Shown here: piece after piece, positions 39,103 to 50,802 of the stretch
Numbering within the stretch: the first letter of the stretch is position 1
Layout of the letters: each line of letters opens with the position of its first letter
Assembly: GCA_028386065.3 (NCBI GenBank)
Contig: JAKUCV010007296.1
Coordinates: forward strand, 3,133 to 67,132
Reading direction: 5' to 3'
Source of the DNA: Turnera subulata
Taxonomy: Eukaryota > Streptophyta > Magnoliopsida > Malpighiales > Passifloraceae
Length of the DNA stretch: 64,000 bases
The notes under the pieces: generated by a model
Databases searched by the model: none
What the model was told of the DNA's origin: nothing
The model's input: only the letters and a program-made list of their open reading frames with translations
Program-made: the position numbers and the translations under genes

Positions 39103-39837
39103 ATGGGAGATGATTTCGTGGCTTCCACTAAAATGTGGCTGGAGGATGCATCAAAGGGTTGGGGGCATCAAATAGACGCCATAGCATTTGAGGGTCTTAA
39201 GTTCCTGGATGCAAAGAAGGGCTACCTCCGATGCAGCTTTGTTGTCACAGACCGGGTTGCAGTTCAGTTTTTCTTAACTCCTTTAGTTTCACTAAATCAA
39301 ATTAATCACATCCAACTTCACATTTCCTATACATGCCCCGCTTTGGGTTTCTTTCTGCTAACATTGTTTACCATTTTTTAAATTTTTTTTTTCTGTAGGA
39401 TGCAGATGGGAATTGGCATGTTGGTGCCATCTCAACGTCACTTGCTGCCATTGGACTATATGCTATACTCTCTTTGGTTGGAGATCTTAGGGTTTCCATG
39501 GATTTCAACGCTTCCTTCTACGCAAAGGCTAAGATTCACGTTAGTATAATTCCTCTCTCTGTGTCCTTAATATATATTTTCTTTATAATTAAAACATTTG
39601 TACGTGCTTTTGTTTTTGTGTTTGGTACAGAAACTGATGTATATACTAATGTTGTTATGTGATATGGGTGGGTGGGTGTGGCATGCGCAGGAAGAAGTGG
39701 AGATAGAGGCAAGGGTTGTGGAGAACCTGGGAGAGATAGCATCGGTGATGATGGAGACAAGGAGGAAAAGTGATGGAAAATTGATTGCTTCGGGTAAACA
39801 ATGGATGAACTCCAATAGACTGAGAAGTAAACTTTGA
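39103..39837 (+). CDS. Hotdog-fold thioesterase-like protein, copy B (active site altered)
   Basis: Exons 39103-39261, 39399-39539 and 39691-39837; 148 residues. Frame, splice sites and leader are intact. Exon 1 encodes KMWLEDASKGWGHQIDAIAF and exon 2 DADGNWHVGAISTSLAAIGL. At the position where sister copies have Asp (TLIDDVG or TLVDNVG) this copy has Ala (TSLAAIG). In THEM2-type enzymes that Asp is catalytic, so activity may be lost or changed although the frame is maintained. Confidence 0.8.
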
Positions 39838-41908
39838 TTGATCCAATCCCTCAGTGACTCAGTCGGACCAATGCTATTGTATAATGTGTTGAGGAAAATT
39901 AAATATATGGAGGTATTATTCATTGGTTTTTCTCTATGATGTATGTACTTTTAAGATGTGTGGGAATAAAATCTCCTTAATGTTAGGAAGAAAAAAAAAA
40001 AAGAAGAAGAAAACACGTTGCTTTTGATATCATCAGCATCAATTACGGTGACTTTTTTGTTTGGACTGGAATTACGGTGACTTTGTGACTGCCTAAATCT
40101 CACAGAACATGAGTTGGACTATTCCCCCACTAATATGTATATATATATATATATTCTTGAATCTTTTATTACCTCGTAAGTGGGTTTCTGCTTATGGTTC
40201 TCCTTTGAGACACATTTTGAAACATGTCCTTTTGGGTTTAGAAGTTACTACTACACTCAAAGAAATACGATTTGTATATAACTTGTGGCCTTTTCCACAC
40301 CAAAGAAGGGAGGAATTACCAGATTGGCTCCAACGGGCTGCTAGTATAGGTTTAAGAACATTTAAGTGGGTCCATAATATCCCAATAGATTTATCATGTC
40401 ACCATTAATGATAAATCAAAAATTTCTATCTTCTCCACCGCCAAGATACATCAAATTCAACCCATTCAGCTCTCGTCTCGAGGATTGTGGATCAAGATTG
40501 CATTATGAGCACTCTGCATGCTGTAATGTTTAAGGCTTTAAGCAAAAAATTTAATTGTCTGTGGGATAATAGAGGTCAAAATATGTTGACCATAAATCTC
40601 TCTCCAGGTTAGATTGACTATATATCATAGTACCCTTCTTTCAACTTAATCGAGACATCTTAATTAAGGCTGTTTAAAATCTTGTGAAAGTAGTAATACA
40701 TAAGGATTACGGATGCCAATTTTTGGTGCTTATAATTATGTCTCAATTCGATAGTATTTTTTAAAGGTGAGTTGGCCAGATTTCCCATTGGCTTACATAT
40801 GTTTATGTGCATTGATAAGGGAAGAGCAATTGAACATGGCATGTGCCCTGAAAATCTTCTTGAGATTTGGATTCATTCTGATTCTCTTAAGAGGATCTCC
40901 TCTCTTATAAAGGAATTGAAAAGGGAAAGATAGTGAGTAAGAGAGCGATGCGTGGCTGGCTCTAGAATGCTGTCAAATGGTTGGGCTCATCAATGGAAGG
41001 CTTTAACTCTTGGTGGTCATAAAGCTGAAGATGCACACAACGCAAACGCTTTATGCACTGCAGCTTTGTAATAACAATTCAAACAACAGTTTAGTGTTGC
41101 TAGTACTACAACATGGAACCTTAACATTTTCTTGCCCTCCTTGTAATTTCATGTTTGATAATTGATATAGTTATTCTTGAATGTTGTAATTGCGTTTTTG
41201 GCATGGCCGAGTCTGAAATACTTACTAATACTACGTTGATTGATAAAGAAATTTCTTTTACAAAAAAAGGGAAGAAAAACCGTGAGGCAGGTTGCCGCGA
41301 GCCTACGTTGATTGAGAAATGGAAGAGTTTCTTTGTTTAGATAATATCTTTTAGAATTTTTAACATTAAGTATAAATTCTTAAATTTCTTATACATCTTA
41401 TGCCTAAGTACATTTTTTCCCCTCACACTTTCCATTATTTCTTACTCTTTTTTCTTAAAAATATATGTATCTATATAGGCCTACTTTGATGTACTATTGT
41501 TCCTTTCATAATTGGTCAAAATTGGAACTCATTGGGAAAATATACATCTAAACTCTTAGTGGTCTATATTAAAGAAAAATTTTCAGAAGGCAAGCTACGT
41601 CAATATTAAAATAAATTTAAGTGTTATTTTCCTTCATCGTTTTTGTAGAAAAATATATCAGAATGGTATAGATGTTTTTTCATCTAGGCTTTTTTTTTTA
41701 TGTCAACTATCCAATCCGTGTGTAACACGTTTAGATAACTAGTTATTATTTATAAAATTACACCACACCATTCTTAAATTTATTTAACCCCACCAAAACT
41801 ACGCAAGTAGAAAATCCACTCTTATTGATGTCCCCAAAGAGAACAACACAAATAGAAAATTTGAGAAAAACTAAAGAAATCACATCAAATGACTGGTTTT
41901 GTAACAGC
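39838..41908. other. Intergenic with decayed thioesterase pieces and an orphan open frame
   Basis: An open frame of unknown origin (40109-40408, best part about 40,170-40,408, with KHVLLGLEV and LPDWLQRAASIGL) precedes an exon-2 tail relic near 40,415-40,450. An exon-1 relic lies at about 40,950-41,095. The rest, 41,100-41,900, is AT-rich and holds nothing I recognise. An AT run is at 40136-40154. Confidence 0.45.
40415..41095 (+). pseudogene. Scrambled thioesterase relic (exon-2 tail, then exon 1)
   Basis: The end of exon 2 is recognisable near 40,415-40,450 (tcttctccaccgccaagata). An exon-1 relic follows at about 40,950-41,095 (words such as ggctcatcaatgg, ctttaactcttggtgg, actgcagctttgt, with frameshifts). 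The order is exon 2 before exon 1, so this is either two separate relics or a rearranged one. The stretch 40,570-40,700 matches 46,225-46,370, upstream of the next relic. Confidence 0.65.
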
Positions 41909-43700
41909 TTAGGCATAGAAGTGGGATGGAAGTCGCGGCTTGATAAGTACTTCAAATGGCTTTGCTTTCACATTGGTTAATCCAACGCCCTCAGTCATAT
42001 CAATTGGTTCACTTGATGGCCTGTCAAATTCAAGTCCCTGTATAAACGTAGCCAAGGTCATTTGCAGCTCTTGAAGGGTAAAATAGATTCCTGGGCAAAT
42101 TCTTCTACCACCACCAAATGGTATGTACTTGAAATTTGGGCCCCTAATGTCCATATCTTTGTCAGTAGTAAGAAACCTTTCTGGTCGGAACTCATCAGGA
42201 TTGGGCCACACACTTGGGTCTCTATGAATCTTCCAAATATTGATGAAAAGTCTAGTGCCTTTAGGTACATGGTAGCCACCTAGAGTGCAATCTTCCATGG
42301 CCAGGTGTGGCACAGCTAATGGGCCGCCAGGGTATAGACTTTGTACTTCCTTTATGACGGCCTTGAGGTACACCAAATCATCAAAATCTGATTCTTGGAC
42401 CAACCTTTCTTTACCAACTACAGTGTCTAGCTCAAGTTGGATCTTCTTTAGGACTCTAGGGTTGTTGAGTATTGCAGCAAGAGCCCAAACCATAGTGACG
42501 GCTGTGGTATCCGAGGCCGCCAAGATAAGACCCTGCATCATTAGCTAAAATGTTAAACATCTAAGCCCAAAAGAACTTCAAAGAAAAAAAGTTAAGTGCA
42601 TCAAATTTTTTTTCCTCCTAGACGCATAATATGGTAATACTATATATTGATCTAGTACTTTTGGCCCAACAAAAAAAAAAATTGGTACTTTTGGTAGACA
42701 GTGCTCAAGAATTTGGTACCGGGCCGAATGCTTTGATTAATGTATCAGAATCTCCATCTACATCTACTCGTCCTTCCTCAAAAAGTTTGAGCAATACATC
42801 TATCAAATCATTTTCTCCCTTCCCAGCTCCTGAATTCAATCTTTTCTGCTTATGCTCCGCTAACCATTCTTCAGCAACAGCGTCCATTTCTTTTTGAACC
42901 TTTCTCATGGCCTTCTCTTGTCCCCCAAGATCCAAGAATCTCAAGAATGGCAGCACATCAGACCACACCAACTTCCCAAAGCATTCCATAAACTCCCTCA
43001 GCCCTTCTTTCAGTCCATTCGCATCATCTCCAGTGGGACCATATCCTATGGTTTTTCCAACGACAGTCCTTAACAATACATTCACGCTCAAATCTGAAAA
43101 CCAACCTCTCATTTCTACCTTCACTCTCTTGTTGTCCGAATCACTGTTGTTGTTGTACCATATTTTGTACAGCTCTTTCATTGATGTCCTTATCTCATCA
43201 TCTCTTGCATCTCTCATGGCATCGACTCTAAGGTTTGAGAGAAGCTCAGCTGACATCACCTTACGCAGTTGACGCCACAGGTTGCCGTATTGGGCAAAGG
43301 CAACATTTGCACCACCATATGTCAAAATCTCAGCGGCAAGACTTTGTGGACGATTAGCCAAAGCTCTGTCGTTGGTGGTAAGGCACTCTTTGACCATTTC
43401 CCAGTTGTTTACGACCAAAGTAGGGTGCACCCCTAGTTTGATAGTGAAGACTGGCCCGTATTTGTCTGCCATATCGCCGAATACTCTGTGGGTTGGCTTC
43501 GATCCTAGCATATGAATATGACCTATCAGAGGCAACCCGCCTCGCACTTTTGGTGCCATCTTTTTGTTGCTTGCTTTTGTGAGGGTGTTGCGTGATATTC
43601 TCAACAGGAAATAGACAACAACTACAAAGGCAAAGGTAGTAGCTATGGTAGATACGGCAGGTGGTGGTATGATTGCTGCTAGTGAAGGAAGAGAAGCCAT
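41909..43700 (-). CDS. Cytochrome P450, CYP82-like, with a changed ExxR motif
   Basis: Two exons, 43700-42720 and 42532-41909, joined in phase 0; 534 residues. An N-terminal membrane anchor (IATTFAFVVVVYFLL) is followed by GGLPLIGHIHMLG, the oxygen-binding helix segment AASDTTAVT, FRPERF, and the haem motif PFGGGRRICPG with its Cys. Overall pattern and length suit the CYP82 family. The K-helix ExxR motif reads E-V-Q-S: the nearly invariant Arg is Ser (KEVQSLYPGGPL). The frame is otherwise open. Such a change usually disturbs haem pocket folding, so the enzyme may be inactive. A TATA-like box lies at 43786-43793 on the minus strand, about 86 bases before the start. The gene is opposite in strand to the thioesterases around it. 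Confidence 0.88.
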
Positions 43701-43785
43701 TACTGATGATGTTCAAAGTGTGGTAGAGTAGAGAGGTAACAAAAGGTTACACTTTGCTCATTATCATCTACTCCACCACTTCCTC

Positions 43786-43793
43786 ATTATATA
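43786..43793 (-). promoter_or_regulatory. TATA box of the P450 gene
   Basis: On the minus strand the sequence reads tatataat, about 86 bases upstream of the start codon at 43700, a normal plant spacing. Confidence 0.6.
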
Positions 43794-43929
43794 GCGAGCG
43801 TCGACTGGGTTTTGAGCTTGTCCACGTTTCTTTCGCCAGAAGTGAAGATATCAAATAACTAAACAAGTGGGGTCAACAATGTGGATGGTTTACCTCGACC
43901 ATTGTTTCTTAAAGGTAGAGTATTTTATT

Positions 43930-44630
43930 AGCTTAGGATTTGCTGCAAACATGCAATGTCCAAATCCGGAGGAGAAGAAATCCTTTGTATTGTTGCTAAT
44001 AACTACAGATTAAGGCGCTGACGAAGAGCTACATAATTTTTGCCTTTTTGGCCTATACACAAAGGGAAGTTCACATTTTGGTGAATTGAACAGGAAATTG
44101 TCCCTACTCCTAACAAGTAACCACTGCAGAAACCACCATTTTTTATTGAAGATTAAAAGATTATATTCTGCTACATCATACATATATATATGGGGTTTGA
44201 GTGGAAGTGTCAAGGTTCAAATCCAAATTCTAAAAATAAATAGCTAAAGGTATTAACTTGCCCCACAATCGCTCACCTTATGAGACATCATATGCATCTC
44301 CTATCTTTTATTATATCTAAACAATTAATAATTTAATTGCATGTTGTATAGATATTTTAATAAAAATAAAAAAATAAACTTAAAATCACTCATCGGGTCT
44401 ACCGTTCTCCAAAATCGATCGAACCCTAGATCTAACAATCACATGGTTGAACAAAAAAAATATATGGAGATGAAAAAATTGATCAATCAGAGCTCGAATA
44501 ATATTTTAGAGATACTAAAATTAAAAATGCTCAGACCTTCGGTTCCGCCTGCATATCCGCGACGTGCCAGATAGGTTGTTTGTTGTTTAATTGGTTCAAC
44601 ATTCAACAGCTATAAAATGATACTCCATGA
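43930..44630. repeat. Direct duplicate of 38,030-38,590, carrying an insert
   Basis: The block matches the earlier one in order and orientation from cttaggatttgctgc to gaccttcggttccgcc and on to caacattcaacagc. An extra stretch of about 280 bases (44,110-44,390) is present here only. It contains ggttcaaatcc near 44213, similar to a pol-III B box, so it may be a small transposon fragment. Confidence 0.65.
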
Positions 44631-45149
44631 GATGCATGCAGCATAATCCACAAATATATATCAATTATTTAATCCACCACACTTGTCTTGCCTAGCCTTA
44701 ATTTTCATAATCTATTCATGACAAGGGTGATCCTTTTGATATTCTATTAAATTATGCACAATTTCATGACAGATAATTAGATTAGTGCTGCTGATCACTA
44801 CTGACCAGACCGGACCCAGTTATTAATTGAAATGGGGTATTATTAGGAACGTACCATGCACACTGCAAACATCATCTACCATTTAGATTTAAGTTGGCAG
44901 GCAGGCAGAGATAGTTTCACTTCAGGTAGGAATACCAGGCATATAGTTTATATAAATGTCTAGCTATTCCTCTATCATTTTGTTCTTTCTCCTTTGGAGT
45001 TAATAATTTCGTTCGTATTCTCTTTTCCGAACCCATAAAAATTGAGTGCAGGGACGTATAAAAAGACAGTTTCACTTGCTTCTGTCAAAGTAGCTTCTGG
45101 AAGGTGTGACTTTCAATTAGACTATAAGCAATTATTTTTCTTTTTTCCT

Positions 45150-45676
45150 ATTGGAAAGTATAGACTTAATTACACACTAAATGATGTGACAACTCCCTTT
45201 AACATAAATTAATTCAAGGCAGCCTCACAATCACTTCAATTTTATAGATCAGTTACTTATAGTCTTGTACCAAACTTGGAGAAAGTGACCATTGTGATGC
45301 TTAGCCTATTGACAAAACAGACTGGCGCAGCGTCTTCTTGGTTAACTATATTATATTCCATCTTATCCAACTTTATTTTATTAAACACACCTTAATTCAT
45401 TTGAATGGACAATTATTTTCTTTCCTAAGTGTGGACTTAATTACCCAATAAATGATGTGACAATCCCTTTAACATAAACTGATTCAAGGCAGCCTCACAA
45501 TCACTTCAATTTTATAGATCAATTACTTATACCAAACTTGGAGAAAGTGACCATTGTGATGCATAGTCTATTGATAAAACAGACTGGCGTAGCGTCTTCT
45601 TGGTTAACTATATTATAGTCCATCTTATCCAACCTTATTTTATTAAACACACCTTAATTCATTTGAATGGACAACA
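45150..45676 (+). repeat. Tandem direct repeat, two units of about 260 bases
   Basis: Copy 1 (about 45,150-45,412) and copy 2 (about 45,413-45,676) share long identical words: ggcagcctcacaatcactt, gagaaagtgaccattgtgat and gcgtcttcttggttaact. Copy 2 lacks a few bases (ttatagtcttgtacc against ttatacc). No coding frame. Confidence 0.85.
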
Positions 45677-46159
45677 ACACGATCAAGTAATACATCTCTA
45701 CTCTGTTTAAGATATGGTCTCATCACAAATTTAATCGATAAATAACCCTGCGGGAGAAATCAAGGGGATATATCCTAAGACCCAAAAAAGAACGAAAGAA
45801 CGAAGAATCCTAAGACCCAGAAAGAAAAGATAAATGTTTCAATAATCAGAGGGGAGATTAAAGATTTGAAAATAATCAGAGATCAAAGAAGTCTAATATG
45901 CAACATGAAGAATGTGCAGATTATATGTTGATTTGTGAAAGTTTGGGTAGGTGAGATGTATTTATTTAATTTGTTTTTAAAACAAAATTGAGGTAGGTAT
46001 AAAATGTAGTTAACCCGTCTTTTTGGGCATGGTTCAACTTTCATCAGCTACATTCGATTTCTTTTAAGGTAGATAGTGGCCTGCCATAAAAATATTGCAT
46101 GCCATGAAGCAGGAACTTCAAACATCTTTTTAGTATCGAAAAAATTTAATATTAGCACC

Positions 46160-46930
46160 CCCATGTGCCGAAACGAAATTCTGTTCGTATAAATGAGCCT
46201 GAAGAGAAAGGACTTCCATTGCAAATATATTGATAGAGGTCAAAATATATATTCTAGCTATAAACCTGGTCGGGTTAGATATCATAGTACCCTTGTTTCA
46301 ACTTAATCAAGATAATTTGAGGCTGTTTTCAATCTTGTGAAAATAATACCCAAGAATTAAGGATGCACACAACACAAGTACTTTATACACTGCAGCTTTG
46401 TAGTAACGAATCAAATAACAGTTTAGTGTTGCTATGGATTAAATGCATTTTACCTCTGCGAACTTTGTTTTAAAAACAAATTGGTATCTCAATTTTTTAA
46501 AAAAAAAAAACTTATTTTAGTACCTCAATTATATTATTTCAAAATTTTAATACCTCAAATTAAACCAATTTTAGGTTTAACCGGTCCCTTAATAGATGGT
46601 GTTGATGAGTGACACTGTTTCTCATGAGGCCAGGCCGACTACTGATTTCACCATTTCCTACTACTCATCGGCTAAGCTCCATGTTTGTATTCATATCTTT
46701 TGGTGTCTAATTTATTTTTCTTTTGGTATGGAAACTGTGTATACTAATGTTGTGTGATACATTGTGGCAGGAAGAAGTGGAGATAGAGGCAAGAGTTGTC
46801 GGGAACCAGGGGCCTATAACAGCGGTGGTGGTAGATGTTAGGAGGAAAAGTGATGGACAATTGATTGCTTCTGGTAAAGAATGGATGTCTCCAGTAGACT
46901 GACAAGTAATCTTTGATCCTCAGACCAATA
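46160..46930 (+). pseudogene. Thioesterase relic 2
   Basis: A family-type TATA and leader are present (tataaa at 46198-46203). An exon-1 scrap lies at about 46,365-46,430 (ctttatacactgcagcttt). It is interrupted by about 170 bases of AT-rich repeat (46,435-46,605), then the end of exon 2 (about 46,635-46,683, catttcctactactcatcgg) and a nearly complete exon 3 (46,771-46,900). The exon 3 end is shifted relative to copy D so that it stops early (tgtctccagtagactga). Closest to copy D. Confidence 0.8.
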
Positions 46931-47860
46931 ATATGTAATAACAATGAGGGAAAGTATGGAGGTGTTTTTCGTTAGTTCTTGAATGAATCCATCCATACTG
47001 ATGTACTTTTATTTTCTTGTTGCCAAAGAAACAAAAAGAAAAAATGTGTGACCAGAAAGAACGTTATATGTGATGCTTGGAAAGTAAGTGATTGTGTTGT
47101 TGCCCATTTTCTTTGGCATTTTCTTTCCAATTCAATTATTCCATACACGACCGATGCTTAATTTTATCTATTATTGTGTTAATTAGTTCATATTCAGACA
47201 ACAAAGAGCATAAGACAGAAAAGATGAGACAGTCTGACAAGAAATAAAGATGAGACAGTAAAAAATAGAGAGATCTACAAAGAGATAAAACTTAAAAAGG
47301 TTAAGATGATGATGATACATATAGACAGGCACACAGGTACAGGCTACGAGCCCACGACGGAAAGAGTTTGGTTTTGGGCCATAAGTTTTGAGCCCAATAA
47401 GAGGGGACTTGGATCCGATACTCAGTCTTTCTTGTTTTTTAAGAGTACCAATGCACCAGTACAAGCCCATTCACCCTTGTTTTCTTTTATTTTGCTTTTT
47501 TTTTTTTTCATTTTCCCACTTTATATTGGGTCATTACATTGGTTCGCAACCATTTAAACCGAATATCTTTAAATACTTTTCTGTGGAGATACCAAAAATG
47601 CTTGATCTTCTCAAATTTCCATCTACCTCTCTAATATGCAACATTTTTTTTTTCAATGAATTTTTTTTTTAAACAATGTGAAGAAATGCTGTTTAATGTT
47701 TATGCAGAATATTTACACATAAATATTTAATTGTTGTTAATTTGGACGGGAGAATATTTAATTGTCTGGAAATACAGAGGTCACAAAGTGTGCCTGTCAA
47801 ATTGAGCATCTACGGAGACACCTCACCTGCCTTTTTTTGGGGCACGGTTCAACTTTCAAT
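46931..47860. other. Intergenic between relic 2 and the TIR element
   Basis: The open frames (46979-47161, 47306-47672 and the minus frame 47183-47470) have no motif and I do not call them genes. The final 60 bases match the flank that precedes other thioesterase units (ggcacggttcaactttca). Confidence 0.4.
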
Positions 47861-49169
47861 GTGGTTAATTATATTTTAACCCCCTGAATTCAAGTCTCAA
47901 AACAATTCACTACCTAAACTTTTTTCCCCCTAATTTCACTACTTGAATTCTCAACTAAATCAATTAGATGGTTCGTTATAATTCCCTATGTTTCGGTTAA
48001 CAGATCACACGGATGTAAGAAACGTGTTACTATTTGTCCCTCAGATTTATACTCTTTTTCTTTCGTGAATCATATTTACTCTCTCGAAAAAAACATATAT
48101 GCAAAATAAACTAAAAAAAATAAAAATTAAACTTCTGCCTTAGCATTGGCAACAGAGCGACTCCCCAACCCTACACTGATGTTGTCGTCCTCCACCTCCA
48201 CCTCTTCTCCCTTTGGCTGCTGTTTCCTAACCCTAAACCGACCAAACCATTCTTCTAATCCTATCTTTCTCTTTATATATAAAAAAAAACACACATACAC
48301 ATATAAAAAAAAACATTTACCACATCAATCATCCCTGATCAATTCCTTTATTGAATATACAATATTGTATTAATTAATGGATAGTAAGCAATAAAAAATG
48401 GTCGTCGAGATTTTGATACAATAAACTCCTCCAATTTACATGCAATTTCCTCAATCCCAACTGGAGCTGCGGTATCCACCACCAGCTTTGGCACATCCCC
48501 GACGTCATCATCCCTACACCCACCTCCTCCCACGTGCACGGCTTTTGCCAGCAACAACCTTCACCGTCCCCGTACTACTCCAGTCTCTGCCACCAGTCCG
48601 CCTCATTCCTCAGCCTGCACTCCCATGTCATCAGCCCCTCTTCAGAGGACTATGCCAAGTAAAGAAAGCCGGTTGAGGTAGGCCCAGGGAGAGAAATGGG
48701 AGTCAACACCAAGTCCAAGGCGAAGCTATGTGGAAGGCAACTTGTAGATGATGTCGTTGAGGAGGTTGGGGAGCCCGCCATGGGTTGTTGCAAGAGGGAC
48801 GCGGTGCAGTCGCAGACATCGTCTTTGTTGATGAGGGGAATTTTGACGGAGGAAGAAAATCTTCAGGCGGTGCTTTCTGCTTTTTTCCTTTGTTTTCGTT
48901 TCTTTCTATACAATCATTTCTTTTTTTCAAAACAAAGAAAAGAAAATGCCATCATCGCTAAGATTGTGTCACATGTCACTTATTTTATATCTTTTGTTAA
49001 ATTAATTGGCAAATACCTAACAATTTTGACGGAAACCTAATTTATAGAAGCATAATTGTTAAATTGAAACTATCATAAAATATAGGTGGTGAAATTAGGA
49101 GGAAAAAAGTTTAGGTGGTGAGTTATTTTTAAGACTGAAATTCAGGGGGTTAAAATGTATTTTAGCCCG
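47861..49169. mobile_element. DNA transposon with terminal inverted repeats, non-autonomous
   Basis: The ends are inverted copies of each other over about 85 bases (left starts around attttaaccccctgaatt; right, reversed, reads attttaaccccctgaattt, then cacctaaactttttt in both). The 5-base word tcaat flanks the element at 47856-47860 and 49170-49174. Paralogous flanks at about 46,035 join the two sides without the element, supporting the borders. No transposase frame is present. The centre (about 48,140-48,900) is GC-richer and has short open frames, so it may hold captured gene fragments, as in Pack-type elements. Superfamily is uncertain. Confidence 0.75.
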
Positions 49170-49199
49170 TCAATTTCTTTTAAGGTAGTGACCTTTCAT

Positions 49200-50190
49200 T
49201 ATATGGCAGTGACCTGCGATAAAATATAGCATGCCACTATATCAGCGGGGACTGAGAAAGCATGTGTTTTACTGTCCAAACAGTATGGCACGCCACTCGG
49301 CCACTGTATGCAACGGGAACTGAGAAAGCATGTGCTTAGTATCCAAAAAGTTTAATATTACACCCCCATCCCTCCCCCCCAAGGTGCCTCTACGAAATCA
49401 TGTTAGTATAAATGAACCAGAAGAGAAAGGACTTTAATTGCAACAACATCCAGAGATCAAGAAAAACCAGAGAGGCAAAGAACCCAGAAAGAAAGAAAGA
49501 AGAGTCGGGCATGAATGGCAGTAATTTGGCATGTTGGGCACTCAACCTCAGTTGATGTCATTTGGGCTATTAGCTGCATACTTTTTTGTGTTAACTAAGG
49601 GGGCCAGGAAGGATATCAACTGCATGACAAGTAAGCAGTAGATATCCTAGCTAGCCTCGTTAACCAAAACAGTACATAGCTAATAGCCCAATGACATCAA
49701 CTGAGGTGGGAGATCAACTTCACAGTCCACCCCTGTTCAAAGTCCAGACTCCAGATCCAACAGTATATAGTCGTGAAACACTTCCTTGTTTGTTTTGGGA
49801 TTTTATTTTTTCAATCAATTCAATGTAATTGACTGAAACAATGTCCTCTCTTAATCCAGTATCAAGTTTCATCACAGAAAACAAGTGTACTGTCCATCGA
49901 TTCCCAGTTAGAATTAATTTTAGCCCATGTGGAATATTTCAATTTCTGATGCTTAACCCATTTCTTCCCTCTTTTTTTTCCCCCTTTATTTCCTTGTATT
50001 ATATTCTTATGTCTTACCTTCTCGCCGCAGGAAGAGGTAGTGATAGAGGGTAAGGACGGGACTAGTGTCTAGAGGAAGCATAACATCAGTCCTAACTGAG
50101 GTTAGGAGAAAAACTAATGCAGATTTGATTGCTCCGGGTAAGCAATGGATAGCCCACTGTGTCAACTCAAGGAGAGCCAGGTAGTAAGCT
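49200..50190 (+). pseudogene. Thioesterase relic 3, with inverted exon-2 copy (hairpin)
   Basis: A family-type leader with tataaa at 49407-49412 and the aaccagagaggcaaag leader word runs straight into an exon-2 fragment (from about 49,511, gaatggcagtaatttggcatg), with exon 1 and intron 1 missing. The exon-2 fragment is followed by an inverted copy of itself. After a spacer, an exon-3 relic lies at about 50,030-50,190 (gaagaggtagtgatagagg, gctccgggtaagcaatgg) with stops and shifts. It cannot make a thioesterase. Confidence 0.8.
49544..49708 (+). repeat. Inverted repeat from thioesterase exon 2, predicted hairpin
   Basis: Left arm 49544-49617 and right arm 49641-49708 are reverse complements with a few mismatches and small bulges. 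Shared core words are cctcagttgatgtca, gggctattagct and ggatatc. The inner ends continue the pairing (gatatcaactgc with gcagtagatatc), leaving an 11-base loop. Both arms resemble exon 2 of thioesterase copy D (57751-57891). Confidence 0.85.
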
Positions 50191-50710
50191 TTGATGATCT
50201 TGGACCAGTATATAAATATAATACTCCTGTCAACTCAAGTCTTTCTTTTTTTTTCTTCTCCTCATTTACGTCTAGTCGTGGCAGAGAACGAAAGAAAGAA
50301 CGAAGAATCCTTAAAGACCCTGAAAGAACAGAAGACACAGAGAGAGAGAGAGAGAGGGAGATGGAAGTTGACTGGATGACTTTGACTCGATAGAAATTTC
50401 AATAATCAGTGAACATAAAAAATTATTATAGAGATTAAAAATTTGAAAATAATCAGAGATGAAAGAAACTTCAGAGAAGTTCACATGTCTAATATCCAAC
50501 ATGAAGAATGTGCAGATTATGTGCTGATTAGTGTTTGTCCAGAATATTTAATTGTTGTTTATTTGGACGGAAGACTCTTTTATTTCTGCAAGGACAAATG
50601 TCACAACGTGTGTGCGTATCAAAATTAGAATTTTAATAATTAAAGGCACTTGATCACCTGCCTTGTCACTTCTCATTTTGTCTTTTTTGGGGAATCGTTC
50701 AACATTCAAC
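50191..50710. other. Flank between relic 3 and the LINE
   Basis: An AG-repeat tract at 50340-50358 lies within A/G-rich sequence. The last part (about 50,540-50,710) matches flanks of other cluster units. No gene. Confidence 0.45.
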
Positions 50711-50802
50711 AGCTACATTTGATTTCTTTTTTTTTTTTGGTCAACGACCGGGATGGCGGGATGTATTAATGTGAAAGGGAGTTACAGAGCATATAGATGC
50801 AG

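Noticed and set aside
49501..50190. CRISPR-like or phage-like repeat structure
   Set aside because: The repeats are an inverted copy of a plant exon within a eukaryotic gene cluster.
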